Assembly (NCBI RefSeq): GCF_001715975.1
Contig: NZ_MARB01000009.1
Span: 119,218 to 183,217 of the forward strand
Direction of reading: 5' to 3'
DNA length: 64,000 bases
Source of the DNA: Candidatus Thiodiazotropha endolucinida
Lineage (GTDB): Bacteria; Pseudomonadota; Gammaproteobacteria; Chromatiales; Chromatiaceae
Under the pieces are notes generated by a model. It searched no databases. It was not told the origin of the DNA and was given only the letters and a program-made list of their open reading frames with translations. Numbering within the stretch: the stretch's first letter is position 1; every line of letters starts with the position of its first letter. Positions 36,034 to 45,871 of the stretch are shown in pieces. The position numbers were made by a program, and so were the translations under genes.

Positions 36034-36912
36034 ATGGATACTGACATCGCGCTCAACGTTACAACCGCAATCCTCTTCATGGGGGTGCTTGGTCTGTTGC
36101 TCTCCTCCATGCTTGCCTTTGCCAATAAAAAACTCTGGGTCTTTGAAGACCCACGGATCGACGAAATAGAGAGTATGTTGCCCGCCACGAATTGCGGCGC
36201 CTGCGGCAATGCCGGGTGTCGTCCGTTCGCGGAGGCACTGATTTCGGGTGATGTCGCTCCCGCTCAGTGCACGGTCAGCAGCGCCGAAGTGATCGATGAG
36301 ATAGCGGATTACCTGGGCGTTGACAGTGGTGATGTGGTTAAGCGGGTGGCACGCCTCGCCTGTGCGGGCGGGTCGCACGTGGCGCGCATGCGCGCCCATT
36401 ACGATGGACTCGAGAGTTGTCGCGCGGCATCGGTCGTTTCCGGTGGGCCCAAGAGCTGTACCTGGGGCTGCATCGGTCTGGCGGATTGTGCCGATGTATG
36501 TGACTTAGACGCCATCACCATGGATAGCCACGGTCTGCCGGTGGTAGACGCGGAAAAGTGCACGGCCTGCGAGGATTGCGTGGAGATCTGCCCTAAGGGT
36601 CTTTTCTCCATTCAACCTGTGGATCGCAGACTCTGGGTGGCCTGTAAAAATCTGGAGCACGGCGATACCGCCGAGAACGAATGTGAGGTTGCCTGCACGG
36701 CCTGTGAGCGTTGTGTGAAGGATTCCCCGGAAGGACTGATTACAATTCAAAACAACCTGGCAGTGGTCGATTACGGTAACAATGGTCTCGCCTCACCGGT
36801 GGCCACGGAAAGGTGTCCAACAGGGGCTATTGTATGGCTCGACGATGACAAAGGACCCGTCAAAGGTATCTACGCCAAGCGTATCGTGAGAAGTGAAGCC
36901 CTTCCCCTTTGA
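36034..36912 (+). CDS. rnfB: Electron transport complex subunit RnfB
   Basis: This 292-aa membrane-anchored ferredoxin-like subunit receives electrons from, or delivers them to, soluble ferredoxin in the Rnf complex. An N-terminal helix (about 7-29) is followed by a Fe-S domain with CGACGNAGC and a fourth Cys 17 residues on, then CTWGCIGLADC, and two ferredoxin-type [4Fe-4S] regions (CTACEDCVEICP; CTACERCVKDSP plus RCPTG). The second ferredoxin motif reads CVKDSP, so its last ligand is displaced. The gene is first in the cluster, separated from rnfCDGEA by the PFOR gene, which suggests that PFOR hands ferredoxin or electrons directly to this subunit. Confidence 0.93.
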   Translation: MDTDIALNVTTAILFMGVLGLLLSSMLAFANKKLWVFEDPRIDEIESMLPATNCGACGNAGCRPFAEALISGDVAPAQCTVSSAEVIDEIADYLGVDSGDVVKRVARLACAGGSHVARMRAHYDGLESCRAASVVSGGPKSCTWGCIGLADCADVCDLDAITMDSHGLPVVDAEKCTACEDCVEICPKGLFSIQPVDRRLWVACKNLEHGDTAENECEVACTACERCVKDSPEGLITIQNNLAVVDYGNNGLASPVATERCPTGAIVWLDDDKGPVKGIYAKRIVRSEALPL

Positions 36913-37007
36913 GAGAAGGCTGTTGTATCGATTTCGGCATAGAGTACTCACACCAAGTGCTTAAAGCTGAGATTAATAATCCTTAAACTAGACAAGAGAT
37001 GTGTTCA

Positions 37008-40000
37008 ATGTTTGGTAAAAAAGACGAGAAGACCTTCAAGTATCCCGGCATCCGCATGGCGATGGACGGCAATGGCGCGGTGATCATGTGTGAGCGGGAG
37101 GCTTCGGACGCAGCGGGTGCATACCCGATCACACCCTCCACCCAGATGGGTGAGTATTGGGCAGAAGAGACGGCCAAAGGTCATGTCAATATCTCCGACC
37201 GCTCATTGATCTTCATTGAACCTGAATCTGAACACGCTGCGGCGGCGGTAACCGCGGGCATGTCGATGACCGGCCTGCGCGCAACCAACTTCTCGTCTGC
37301 CCAGGGCATTGCATTCATGCATGAATCCCTCTATACCGCGGTGGGAAAACGTCTCCCCTACGTACTGAACATAGGTTGTCGCGCCATCACCAAGGCCTCG
37401 TTGAATGTGCACTGTGGCCATGACGATTTTCACTGTATCGACGACACCGGTTTTTTTCAGGTATTCGCCAATAATGCCCAGGGTGCGGCTGATCTCAACC
37501 TGATCGGACGCAAGATTGCCGAACTCTCACTGACTCCGGCTGCGGTGGCCCAGGATGGCTTTCTCACCACCCACCTGATTGAACCCCTGATGGTGCCGGA
37601 GCGGGAGCTGATCAACGAATTCCTGGGATGCCCGGATGACGAAATAGAGTGCCCTACGCCGGCGCAAAAGCTGCTCTACGGTGAAACCCGACGCCGGGTT
37701 CCCATGATCTGGGATGTGGATAATCCGATGCTCTCCGGCTCGGTGCAGAATCAGGATGCCTATATGCAGACCACTGCAGCTCAGCGTCCCTACTTTTTCC
37801 AACATATTCCGCAGATAACCGACCAGGTGATGGAGGAGTATTACCAGCTCACCGGTCGTCGCTACCAGCGCATCGGCTGTTACAATACCGACAAGGCCGA
37901 CTATGTCATCGTCGGCATGGGATCGATGATCGTGCAGGCCCATGGGGTTGCCGACTATCTGCAGAAAACCCGCAAGCTGAAGGTGGGTATCGTCGACATC
38001 ACCATGTTCCGCCCCTTCCCCGGTGACCTGCTGGGTGCTTTGCTGAAGGGTAAAAAGGGTGTCTGTGTGCTCGAACGCACCGACCAGCCGCTGGCGGAAG
38101 ACCTGCCGTTGATGCGTGAAGTACGTTCGGTGATTTCCAAATGTATCGAAAACGGGCAGGCCGCTGCGGGCAAGCAGCAACTGCCCTACCCCAGCTACGA
38201 CAGCTATTCCAGTTTCAGCGATGCGCCACACCTCTACTCCGGCGCCTATGGTCTCGGATCGAGAGACCTGCAGCCCGAGGCCCTGATCGGCGCGGTTGAA
38301 AACATGCTGCCGGATGGCGGGCATCGCAAGTTCTTCTATCTGGGCATCGATTTCGTCCGCGAGGCGGACAATCCCAAACAGGAGATCCATATCGAGCGTT
38401 TGCTCGAGGCCTATCCGGACATCGGTAAAATGGCCCTTCGCGGTTCCGAGAATCCCAATCTGATGCCAGAGGGATCGATTACTGTGCGCATGCACTCAGT
38501 CGGTGGCTGGGGCGCAATCACCACCGGTAAGAACCTGGTCATGACCCTGTATGATCTACTGGGTTACGAGATCAAGGCCAATCCGAAATATGGCTCCGAG
38601 AAAAAAGGGCAACCGACTACCTACTACCTGTCTGCGGCACCGACCCCGATTCCCCTTAACTGCGAATACCACTATGTGGATGTGGTGTTGAGTCCCGATC
38701 CGAATGTCTTCGGCCACTCCAACCCCCTCGCCGGGTTGAAAAAGGGCGGCACCTTGATCATCCAGTCCAATCTGGGAAGCGCCGACGAAGTCTGGCACTC
38801 TTTCCCCCGCTGGATGCAGCAGGAGGTCGTCGACAACGAGATCCATGTTTTCTATGTGGATGGTTTCAAAATCGCCCGTGAAGAGGCAACCGATGCCGAT
38901 CTGCAGCTGCGTATGCAGGGTAATGCCTTCCAGGGCGCCTTCTTTGCAGGCTCGCCATTGATGGAGATGGCCGGTCTGGATGAAAAGAAGCTGTTCGCAG
39001 CCATCGAAGACCAGCTGCAACATAAATTCGGCAGCAAAGGCCGTCGGGTGGTGGAAGACAACCTGCGTGTGGTACGGCGCGGTTTCGATGAGATTCACGA
39101 AATCACCAACAAGGTCGTCGGTTCCACCGCACAGATGCCGGTCAAGAAAGAGCTCGGTTTACCGGTCATGCTCAAGCAGCTTCCCCAGGCGGACGGCGGC
39201 ATCTCCGATGTACATCGTTTCTGGGAACAGACCGGCAGCTTCTATGCAACCGGTAAAGGCAACGAGAACCTGGCGGATCCCTATCAGGCACTGTCACTGA
39301 TCCCCGCCGCCACCGGTGTCTTTCGTGACATGACCCAGATCCGTTTCGACTATCCCAAATGGGTTGCAGAAAACTGCACCGCCTGCGGCGATTGCTATGT
39401 GGTCTGTCCGGACAGCGCAATTCCGGGCCTGGTCAACACCCTGAGCGATATCTTCAATACCGCCATCAACCGCATCGAAACGACAGGCCGCCCGACCCAA
39501 TACCTCAGACGTGAAAGCCGCAACGTGGAGAAACGTCTTCGTGAACTCCTGAACGAAGGCGGTGATGCCGTGAATGTCAGACAGTGCCTTGATCAGGCTG
39601 TTCTTGAGTCCATCGCGGCGGCCGAGATCGAAGAAGAGTCCCGGCCCAACCTGGAAGAGGAGTTCGCACTGTTCCTGCAGGCACTGGGCGAGTTCGACTT
39701 CTCCGTTACCAAACCTTATTGGAACACCATGGAGAAGAAGAACAAAAACAGCGGTGGACTCTTCTCCATTACGGTCAATCCCTACACCTGCAAAGGGTGT
39801 ATGGAGTGTGTCGAAATCTGTGAGGATGATGCCCTGGTCGCCACCCATCAGGATGAAGCGGCCATCCAGCGCATGCGCGACGACTGGAATATCTGGCTCG
39901 ACCTGCCGACCAGCCATCCGTCGTTCAACCGTATCGACGATCTGGACGAAAAGATTGGCGCCCTGCACACCCTGCTGATGGACAAGACCAACTACAACTC

Positions 40001-41951
40001 CATGTCCTGCGGTGACGGCGCCTGCCTCGGTTGTGGCGAAAAGACCATCATCCATCTATTCACCAGTACCGTGACCGCCTTGATGCAGCCCCGGGTAAAA
40101 CAGCACCTGGAGAAGATCGACAGATTGATCGGGGAATTGGAACAGCATGTGCGCCTCAAACTCGCAGCGGGTGTCGATCTAAGCGATTCGAGTGCCATTG
40201 CCGAAGCCGTCTCCAGCAACCAGGAGGGTGACCTCACCCTTTCCAACCTGAGCGACAATCTCGACAGTGGCCATGAGAAGACTGTGATCGACCGTGAATG
40301 GCTGCAGTGGGCGACACAGTTGTTGGATCAGTTGCGCGAGTTGAAGTGGCAATACATTGAAGGTGTCACCAACAACGGCCGCGCCGAAATGGGCATAGTC
40401 AATGCGACTGGATGTACCTCCGTATGGGGATCGACCTACCCCTATAATCCTTACCCATTCCCCTGGGCCAGCCACCTTTTCCAGGATAGTCCGTCGGTTG
40501 CGATGGGTTTGTTCGAGGGACATATGCGCAAGATGGCGAACGGATTCGCGGCAATCCGTAAAGCTGAACTGGAATTGGCAGGTAAATTCAACCCGTCCGA
40601 ACACGGTGAGTATTTCAAACAGTTCAACTGGAACGATTTCAGCGATGAGGAGTGGCTGCTCTGCCCACCGGTCGTCTCAGTGGGCGGTGATGGTGCGATG
40701 TACGACATCGGTTTCCAGAATCTCTCGAGGGCCCTGGCCTCAGGCATGCCGATAAAGGTTCTGGTACTGGATACCCAGGTCTACTCCAATACCGGCGGCC
40801 AGGCCTGTACCTCCGGCTACATCGGCCAGGTTGCCGACATGAGTCCATACGGCAAGGCATGGAAAGGTAAGGAGGAGATCCGCAAAGAGGTATCATTGAT
40901 CGGTATAGCCCACCGTACCACTTATGTGTTACAGGGCACGATCAACAATACGACACACTTGATCGAAGGTTATATCGACGGTCTCAACAGCCGCCGACCG
41001 GCACTGTTCAATATCTACGCCGTATGTCCGCCCGAGCATGGAATCGGTGACGATGTCGCTGCCCAGCAATCGAAAATGGCTGTCGAGGGACGTGCCTATC
41101 CGTTGATTAAATATGATCCGGATGCGGGAATGACCATAGAAGACTGCATCGATCTGGAAGGCAATCCGGCAATGGATAACGACTGGCCGATGTACAGCAT
41201 CGAATACCAGGATGAGAAGGGCGAGGCATGCAAGCTGGAGGTCCCGATGACCTTTGCCGACTTTGCCGTTACCGAGGGACGCTTCCGCAAGCAGTTCCGC
41301 ATGGCGCCTCCGGAAACCTGGAATGACAATATGGTGCCGATGCATGAATTCATCGATCTTGACGAGGATGACCGCGACGGCAAGTTCCCCTATATCTGGG
41401 GAGTCGACGCTAAGAATCGCCTGATGAGAATCATCTGTGCGGAAGAGATCGCCCGCTCCTGCGATGAGCGCCGCCAGTTTTGGCGTCAGCTTAAGGGTAT
41501 CGCCGGTGAACTCGATAAAGTCGATGTGAATGCCCTGGTGGATCAGGCCAAAATCGATATGGCTAACCGCCTCAGTTCCACCCTGCTCTCAATGGCGGCC
41601 ACCGGCAATGCCGAGGCATTGGCAGGCACCATATCAGCCAACGGCACACCAGGGAACGGCGCAGCAGCCGCGGCTTCCGGCGCAGGTGAAATCCTGGGTG
41701 ATTACGAACCGGTATGGATCGAAACGCCGGAATGCACGGCCTGTGACGAGTGTGTCGAGATCAGCCCTGGTATTTTCGCCTATAACGACGACAAAAAGGC
41801 GGTCATAGTCGATCCAAAGGCGGGGCACTTCAAGGACATAGTCAAGGCGGCTGAAAAGTGTACTGCCGGATGCATCCATCCCGGCACACCCTGGAATCCA
41901 TCGGAAAAAGACTTGGACAAGCTGGTCAAACGGGCTGCAAAATACCAATAA
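37008..41951 (+). CDS. Giant pyruvate:ferredoxin oxidoreductase (NifJ-like) with fused ferredoxin
   Basis: This 1647-aa 2-oxoacid oxidoreductase interconverts pyruvate and acetyl-CoA plus CO2 with ferredoxin. In order: POR N-terminal domain with YPITPSTQMGEYW (about 12-250); core domain II (about 290-390); gamma domain with MHSVGGWGAITTGKNL (about 485-690); two [4Fe-4S] motifs (CTACGDCYVVCP near 790, CKGCMECVEIC near 928); thiamine diphosphate domain (CGDGACLGCGEK near 1003, VGGDGAMYDIG and QVYSNTGGQ near 1230-1265); C-terminal ferredoxin motif CTACDEC near 1576. Usual NifJ proteins have about 1170-1200 residues; the excess lies between the two Fe-S motifs, about 95 residues inside the thiamine domain, and at the C terminus. 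I use the ATG at 37008; one at 36999 is possible. Confidence 0.93.
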   Translation: MFGKKDEKTFKYPGIRMAMDGNGAVIMCEREASDAAGAYPITPSTQMGEYWAEETAKGHVNISDRSLIFIEPESEHAAAAVTAGMSMTGLRATNFSSAQGIAFMHESLYTAVGKRLPYVLNIGCRAITKASLNVHCGHDDFHCIDDTGFFQVFANNAQGAADLNLIGRKIAELSLTPAAVAQDGFLTTHLIEPLMVPERELINEFLGCPDDEIECPTPAQKLLYGETRRRVPMIWDVDNPMLSGSVQNQDAYMQTTAAQRPYFFQHIPQITDQVMEEYYQLTGRRYQRIGCYNTDKADYVIVGMGSMIVQAHGVADYLQKTRKLKVGIVDITMFRPFPGDLLGALLKGKKGVCVLERTDQPLAEDLPLMREVRSVISKCIENGQAAAGKQQLPYPSYDSYSSFSDAPHLYSGAYGLGSRDLQPEALIGAVENMLPDGGHRKFFYLGIDFVREADNPKQEIHIERLLEAYPDIGKMALRGSENPNLMPEGSITVRMHSVGGWGAITTGKNLVMTLYDLLGYEIKANPKYGSEKKGQPTTYYLSAAPTPIPLNCEYHYVDVVLSPDPNVFGHSNPLAGLKKGGTLIIQSNLGSADEVWHSFPRWMQQEVVDNEIHVFYVDGFKIAREEATDADLQLRMQGNAFQGAFFAGSPLMEMAGLDEKKLFAAIEDQLQHKFGSKGRRVVEDNLRVVRRGFDEIHEITNKVVGSTAQMPVKKELGLPVMLKQLPQADGGISDVHRFWEQTGSFYATGKGNENLADPYQALSLIPAATGVFRDMTQIRFDYPKWVAENCTACGDCYVVCPDSAIPGLVNTLSDIFNTAINRIETTGRPTQYLRRESRNVEKRLRELLNEGGDAVNVRQCLDQAVLESIAAAEIEEESRPNLEEEFALFLQALGEFDFSVTKPYWNTMEKKNKNSGGLFSITVNPYTCKGCMECVEICEDDALVATHQDEAAIQRMRDDWNIWLDLPTSHPSFNRIDDLDEKIGALHTLLMDKTNYNSMSCGDGACLGCGEKTIIHLFTSTVTALMQPRVKQHLEKIDRLIGELEQHVRLKLAAGVDLSDSSAIAEAVSSNQEGDLTLSNLSDNLDSGHEKTVIDREWLQWATQLLDQLRELKWQYIEGVTNNGRAEMGIVNATGCTSVWGSTYPYNPYPFPWASHLFQDSPSVAMGLFEGHMRKMANGFAAIRKAELELAGKFNPSEHGEYFKQFNWNDFSDEEWLLCPPVVSVGGDGAMYDIGFQNLSRALASGMPIKVLVLDTQVYSNTGGQACTSGYIGQVADMSPYGKAWKGKEEIRKEVSLIGIAHRTTYVLQGTINNTTHLIEGYIDGLNSRRPALFNIYAVCPPEHGIGDDVAAQQSKMAVEGRAYPLIKYDPDAGMTIEDCIDLEGNPAMDNDWPMYSIEYQDEKGEACKLEVPMTFADFAVTEGRFRKQFRMAPPETWNDNMVPMHEFIDLDEDDRDGKFPYIWGVDAKNRLMRIICAEEIARSCDERRQFWRQLKGIAGELDKVDVNALVDQAKIDMANRLSSTLLSMAATGNAEALAGTISANGTPGNGAAAAASGAGEILGDYEPVWIETPECTACDECVEISPGIFAYNDDKKAVIVDPKAGHFKDIVKAAEKCTAGCIHPGTPWNPSEKDLDKLVKRAAKYQ

Positions 41952-42043
41952 GCACGTTGACATAAGCAAAAATGGCAAACAGAAAACGCTTCTTTAAAAA
42001 TAGGCGGATCATTAGATCCGCCTGCTGACCGAGTCTGAATGAT

Positions 42044-43384
42044 ATGGGACTTCTCAACCTGCTGTTTGGGCTGAAAAGCTTTACCCACGGCATCCATCCA
42101 CCCTATAACAAGGATACGGCGGACAAGCCGATCCGGCGTCTTGCTTTCCCCGCGCAACTGGTACTGCCGCTGGACCAGCATATCGGAAAGCCAGCGATCC
42201 CGCTGGTCAAAAAGGGACAGGAAGTGGTACGTGGCGAGCCAATTGCCAAAGCCGATGGAAACTTCTCCGTACCCCTGCACGCACCGGCCACTGGACGGGT
42301 ACGGGATATCGCGCTGCTGCCGACGCCCAAAGGTCCGAAGTCCAACGGGATAGTCTTGGATGTCTACCAGGGCTCAACCCAGGAGGTATTGTGGGGACAC
42401 CCCCGTGATATGAGTGACCTCAATCAGCAGGAGATCATTCAGGCGATCCAGGATAGCGGCATGGTAGGGCTCGGCGGGGCAGCCTTTCCTTCGCATATGA
42501 AACTGACGATCCCAAAGGATAAGCAGGTCGATACCCTTATCATCAACGGCTGTGAATGCGAGCCCTATCTAACCTGTGATCATCGTATCATGCTGGAATA
42601 CCCAAAAGAGCTGATTCGGGGTATACGCTATGCGATGCGGGCATCCGGCACCCGCCAGGCCATCATCGGCATTGAAGACAACAAAATGGATGCTGCCGAG
42701 GTATTGCGCGCCAGCCTCTCCAATGGCAGTTCTATCCGGGTCGAGGTGGTTGAAACCAAGTACCCGCAGGGTTCTGAGAAGATGCTGATCAAGTCGCTGC
42801 TTGACCGGGAAGTGCCTACCGGTGGATTACCGGCCGATGTCGGTGTCGTTGTCAACAATGTAGGCACCCTGGCGTTTCTTGGCATGTTACTGCCACAGGG
42901 GCAGGGACTTATCGAACGGGTGATCACCGTCGCCGGGCCCGGCGTCCTCAAACCGGGTAACTACATGGTGCCTCTGGGGACACCGATACGCCATATTCTG
43001 GAACAGGCAGGATATGAGGGTTCACGCACCGAGTTCATTCTCGGTGGTCCGATGATGGGTCCCGCAGTATCCGCCATGGACACCCCCATCACCAAAGGCA
43101 CCTCCGGTCTGTTGGTATTGAACGAGCCTTCGATTGAAGATGAGAGCCAAAGAATCTGGCCCTGTATCCGTTGTGCACGCTGTGTCAGTGCCTGTCCTAT
43201 GCATCTCAATCCCTCTATGCTCGGACAGCTGGCGGCAAAACGCAAATATGATGAGATGGCCCTGGACTACCATCTCAATGATTGTTTCGAGTGCGGTTGT
43301 TGTTCCTATGTCTGTCCCTCAAACATTCCGCTTGTACAATATTTCCGTATCGCCAAAGCAATCAACAGAGAGCAGGCCGCATGA
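42044..43384 (+). CDS. rnfC: Electron transport complex subunit RnfC
   Basis: This 446-aa peripheral subunit binds FMN and NADH and carries two [4Fe-4S] clusters (CIRCARCVSACP and CFECGCCSYVCP). The central Rossmann-like domain holds GLGGAAFPSHMKL and the NGCECEPYLTCDH motif shared with NqrF/NuoF-like NADH sites. An N-terminal barrel-sandwich domain (about 40-110) precedes it. The protein is compact, without the long C-terminal Ala/Lys-rich extension seen in enteric RnfC. Its stop overlaps the rnfD start (ATGA), and PFOR lies 92 bases upstream. Confidence 0.94.
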   Translation: MGLLNLLFGLKSFTHGIHPPYNKDTADKPIRRLAFPAQLVLPLDQHIGKPAIPLVKKGQEVVRGEPIAKADGNFSVPLHAPATGRVRDIALLPTPKGPKSNGIVLDVYQGSTQEVLWGHPRDMSDLNQQEIIQAIQDSGMVGLGGAAFPSHMKLTIPKDKQVDTLIINGCECEPYLTCDHRIMLEYPKELIRGIRYAMRASGTRQAIIGIEDNKMDAAEVLRASLSNGSSIRVEVVETKYPQGSEKMLIKSLLDREVPTGGLPADVGVVVNNVGTLAFLGMLLPQGQGLIERVITVAGPGVLKPGNYMVPLGTPIRHILEQAGYEGSRTEFILGGPMMGPAVSAMDTPITKGTSGLLVLNEPSIEDESQRIWPCIRCARCVSACPMHLNPSMLGQLAAKRKYDEMALDYHLNDCFECGCCSYVCPSNIPLVQYFRIAKAINREQAA

Positions 43385-44427
43385 GTAAAAAGCCCACCAT
43401 CGAACTGCGTACCTCGCCCCATGCCCATGCGGGAGATGATGTGGTGCGGATAATGCGCAACGTAGTCTATGCCTTGCTGCCGATCTGCATCTTCATGATC
43501 TGGCAATTCGGCATCAGCGCCTTGGCCCTGCTGGTGGTGGTGACCGTTACATGTCTGTTGAGCGAACGTCTGTTCAATCGCCTGAATGACGAACCCAACA
43601 GTCTGGGAGACTGGTCCGCAACCATCACCGGCCTGTTGCTGGCGTTGACCCTTCCCCCCGGCTTTCCCCTTTGGATGGGTGTCGTGGCGGGTTTCATCGC
43701 CATCGCCCTGGGCAAAGCCCTGTTCGGCGGCCTTGGTATGAATGCCATGAACCCGGCACTGATCGGCCGCGCTTTTGTCCAGGCAGCGTTTCCGGTGGCT
43801 ATCACCACCTGGACGCCTGCCTTCTTCGAAGGACGTTTCGCCCAATTCATTCCGACTACGCTTACCCCACCATTCCTGCAACCCCCAGCTCTGGGCGATT
43901 GGGTGGCTGAGGTGAAGGTTGACGCCTTCAGCGGCGCCACACCGCTGGCGTTGCAGAAATTCGAAGGCGTACAAACCGATATCATGGAGATGCTGCTGGG
44001 AACCACCGCCGGATCGGCTGGCGAGACTTCGGCGCTCTTGATCCTAGTCTGCGGGATCTACCTGGCTGCAAGAAAAATGCTCGACTGGCGCATACCGGTG
44101 CTGGTAATGCTCGGTGCAGCGCTCACTGCCGGCATCTTCTTCCTCATCGATCCCGGCCGCTATCCGGATCCCCTGTTCGTACTCTGTTCAGGTGGTTTGA
44201 TGCTGGGCGCTTGGTTTATGGCGAGCGATATGGTCGGTTCGCCAGTCACCCCGCTTGGCGTCATTATCTATGGATTGATGATTGGCATAATCACGGTGAT
44301 TATCCGCCTTTTCGGCGGTCTGACCGAAGGCGTCATGTACGCCATTCTCCTGGGAAATGCGGCCACACCGCTGATCGATCAGATAACCCAGCCCCGCGTA
44401 TTCGGTGAGCAGAAGGCAAGCAAATGA
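43381..44427 (+). CDS. rnfD: Electron transport complex subunit RnfD
   Basis: This 348-aa polytopic membrane subunit with about 9-10 helices is homologous to NqrB. The flavinylation motif SGAT is present with Thr187 (DAFSGATPLA), the residue to which FMN is covalently attached in this family. GGLGMNAMNPALIGRAF is also typical. The start is the ATG overlapping the rnfC stop by 4 bases; an upstream in-frame start at 43282 is not credible because it lies inside rnfC. The stop overlaps rnfG by 4 bases. The flavin transferase ApbE needed for the Thr modification is not in the window. Confidence 0.94.
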   Translation: MSKKPTIELRTSPHAHAGDDVVRIMRNVVYALLPICIFMIWQFGISALALLVVVTVTCLLSERLFNRLNDEPNSLGDWSATITGLLLALTLPPGFPLWMGVVAGFIAIALGKALFGGLGMNAMNPALIGRAFVQAAFPVAITTWTPAFFEGRFAQFIPTTLTPPFLQPPALGDWVAEVKVDAFSGATPLALQKFEGVQTDIMEMLLGTTAGSAGETSALLILVCGIYLAARKMLDWRIPVLVMLGAALTAGIFFLIDPGRYPDPLFVLCSGGLMLGAWFMASDMVGSPVTPLGVIIYGLMIGIITVIIRLFGGLTEGVMYAILLGNAATPLIDQITQPRVFGEQKASK

Positions 44428-45143
44428 GTACTCCTGAAGCAGAAGTCATGCAGCCATCGACTCCCGCCGGTCCCATGATCCGGACGCTGATGGGTATTGC
44501 CATGCTGTCCGGGTTTCTGGTCGTTCTCACCTATCAGCTGACCAAACCGATCATCGCAGAAAATCAGCGCCGGGCTATCGAGGCGGCTGTTTTCACGGTC
44601 CTCCCGGGGGCTGTTGCACGGCGGGATTTTGTCATCAGTGACGGTGAGCTGAACCCGGTAACCGCAGACAAGCCCAGCGATGGTATTCTGGTCTACGCCG
44701 GATATGACAGTGAAGGCGATCTGAAGGGCGTCGCGGCAAAGGCCGCAGCACAGGGTTATGCGGATTTGATCCATATCCTGTATGGCTACGACCCCGCCTG
44801 CGAATGTATCCGCGGTGTGAAAGTCCTGAAATTGGCCGAGACACCCGGCTTGGGCGATAAAATTATCACCGATGCCAATTTTGTCGCCAACTTCGAGGCT
44901 TTGGATGCCAGGCTAAGTGGCGATGGGCAGGCGCTGGCAAATGAGATCGTCACAGTCAAGCATGGCAGTAAACAGAATCCCTGGGAGATCGATGCCATCT
45001 CCGGCGCCACCATTTCATCGAAAGCGGTGGGAAAGGCGCTCAATCAGTCGGCCAAACATCTGCTGCCTGATCTTGTGCCCCAACTGGATAGGCTGCTACA
45101 GGAAGACAACACCGTGGATCTGACTGAGGTCACCGATGAATAA
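44424..45143 (+). CDS. rnfG: Electron transport complex subunit RnfG
   Basis: This 239-aa subunit has one N-terminal membrane helix (about 17-38) and a periplasmic FMN-binding domain homologous to NqrC. The flavinylation motif DAISGATISSKAV carries Thr196 as the expected covalent FMN site. ETPGLGDKI is another family segment. It passes electrons between RnfD and the intramembrane Fe-S centre of RnfA/RnfE. The start overlaps the rnfD stop (ATGA). A 47-base gap precedes rnfE. Confidence 0.93.
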   Translation: MSTPEAEVMQPSTPAGPMIRTLMGIAMLSGFLVVLTYQLTKPIIAENQRRAIEAAVFTVLPGAVARRDFVISDGELNPVTADKPSDGILVYAGYDSEGDLKGVAAKAAAQGYADLIHILYGYDPACECIRGVKVLKLAETPGLGDKIITDANFVANFEALDARLSGDGQALANEIVTVKHGSKQNPWEIDAISGATISSKAVGKALNQSAKHLLPDLVPQLDRLLQEDNTVDLTEVTDE

Positions 45144-45190
45144 ACGATATATAACGATACTCTGCACATCCACAGAGAAGCGAATTAGTC

Positions 45191-45835
45191 ATGGGTAAAG
45201 ACAACAACACCATCACCTGGGAAACATTCTCCGAAGGCCTGTGGCGGGACAACCCGGTGTTCGTCATGCTGCTCGGCATGTGCCCTGTTCTGGCGGTCAC
45301 CAACTCGGCGATCAACGCCTTGGCAATGGGTCTCGCCACAACTTTTGTACTTCTCGCCTCCGGCACCCTGATCTCGCTGCTGCGTCACAGCATACCGAAA
45401 CAGGTCCGGATCGCCACCTATATCGTCATCATCGCCACCTTTGTCACCATCGTCGATTACACCATCCAGGCGATATCCCTCGACCTCTATAATGCCTTGG
45501 GTGCCTTTATTCAGCTGATTGTGGTGAATTGCATGATTCTCGGTCGAGCGGAGGCCTACGCTTCCAGGAACCGACCGTTAAAGGCAGTCACAAACGGACT
45601 TGGGATGGGCATCGGCTTCACCTTCGCTCTTCTCTGTCTGGGCGTGGTACGCGAGATCCTCGGCGCCGGCAGCCTGTTCGGAATCGATCTGTTCGGCCCC
45701 CGGTTCGAACCCTGGGTGGTGATGGTACTGCCGGCTGGCGGTTTTCTTGTGCTCGGGGCCTGGCTGCTGTTGTTTGAGTGGTTAAATCAACGGAAAGAGC
45801 GGGCGGAGCTGGAAACAGCGGCGGAAACGCAGTGA
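45191..45835 (+). CDS. rnfE: Electron transport complex subunit RnfE
   Basis: This 214-aa membrane protein with six helices is homologous to NqrD. The two Cys residues expected to ligate the intramembrane [2Fe-2S] centre shared with RnfA are present (LLGMCPVLAVTNS and IVVNCMILGRAEAYA). The N-terminal NPVFVMLLGMCP and the ending GFLVLGAWLLLFEWL are typical. AGAGAAG precedes the ATG. Order rnfC-D-G-E-A follows the acetogen-type arrangement, not the enteric ABCDGE. Confidence 0.94.
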   Translation: MGKDNNTITWETFSEGLWRDNPVFVMLLGMCPVLAVTNSAINALAMGLATTFVLLASGTLISLLRHSIPKQVRIATYIVIIATFVTIVDYTIQAISLDLYNALGAFIQLIVVNCMILGRAEAYASRNRPLKAVTNGLGMGIGFTFALLCLGVVREILGAGSLFGIDLFGPRFEPWVVMVLPAGGFLVLGAWLLLFEWLNQRKERAELETAAETQ

Positions 45836-45871
45836 TTAATTTTAAATTCATATTTCGGAATGAAATGAACC

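Noticed and set aside
37527-38495. A 322-codon antisense frame inside the PFOR gene.
   Set aside because: It mirrors a well-conserved coding region on the other strand and has low-complexity His/Gln/Leu composition typical of shadow frames.
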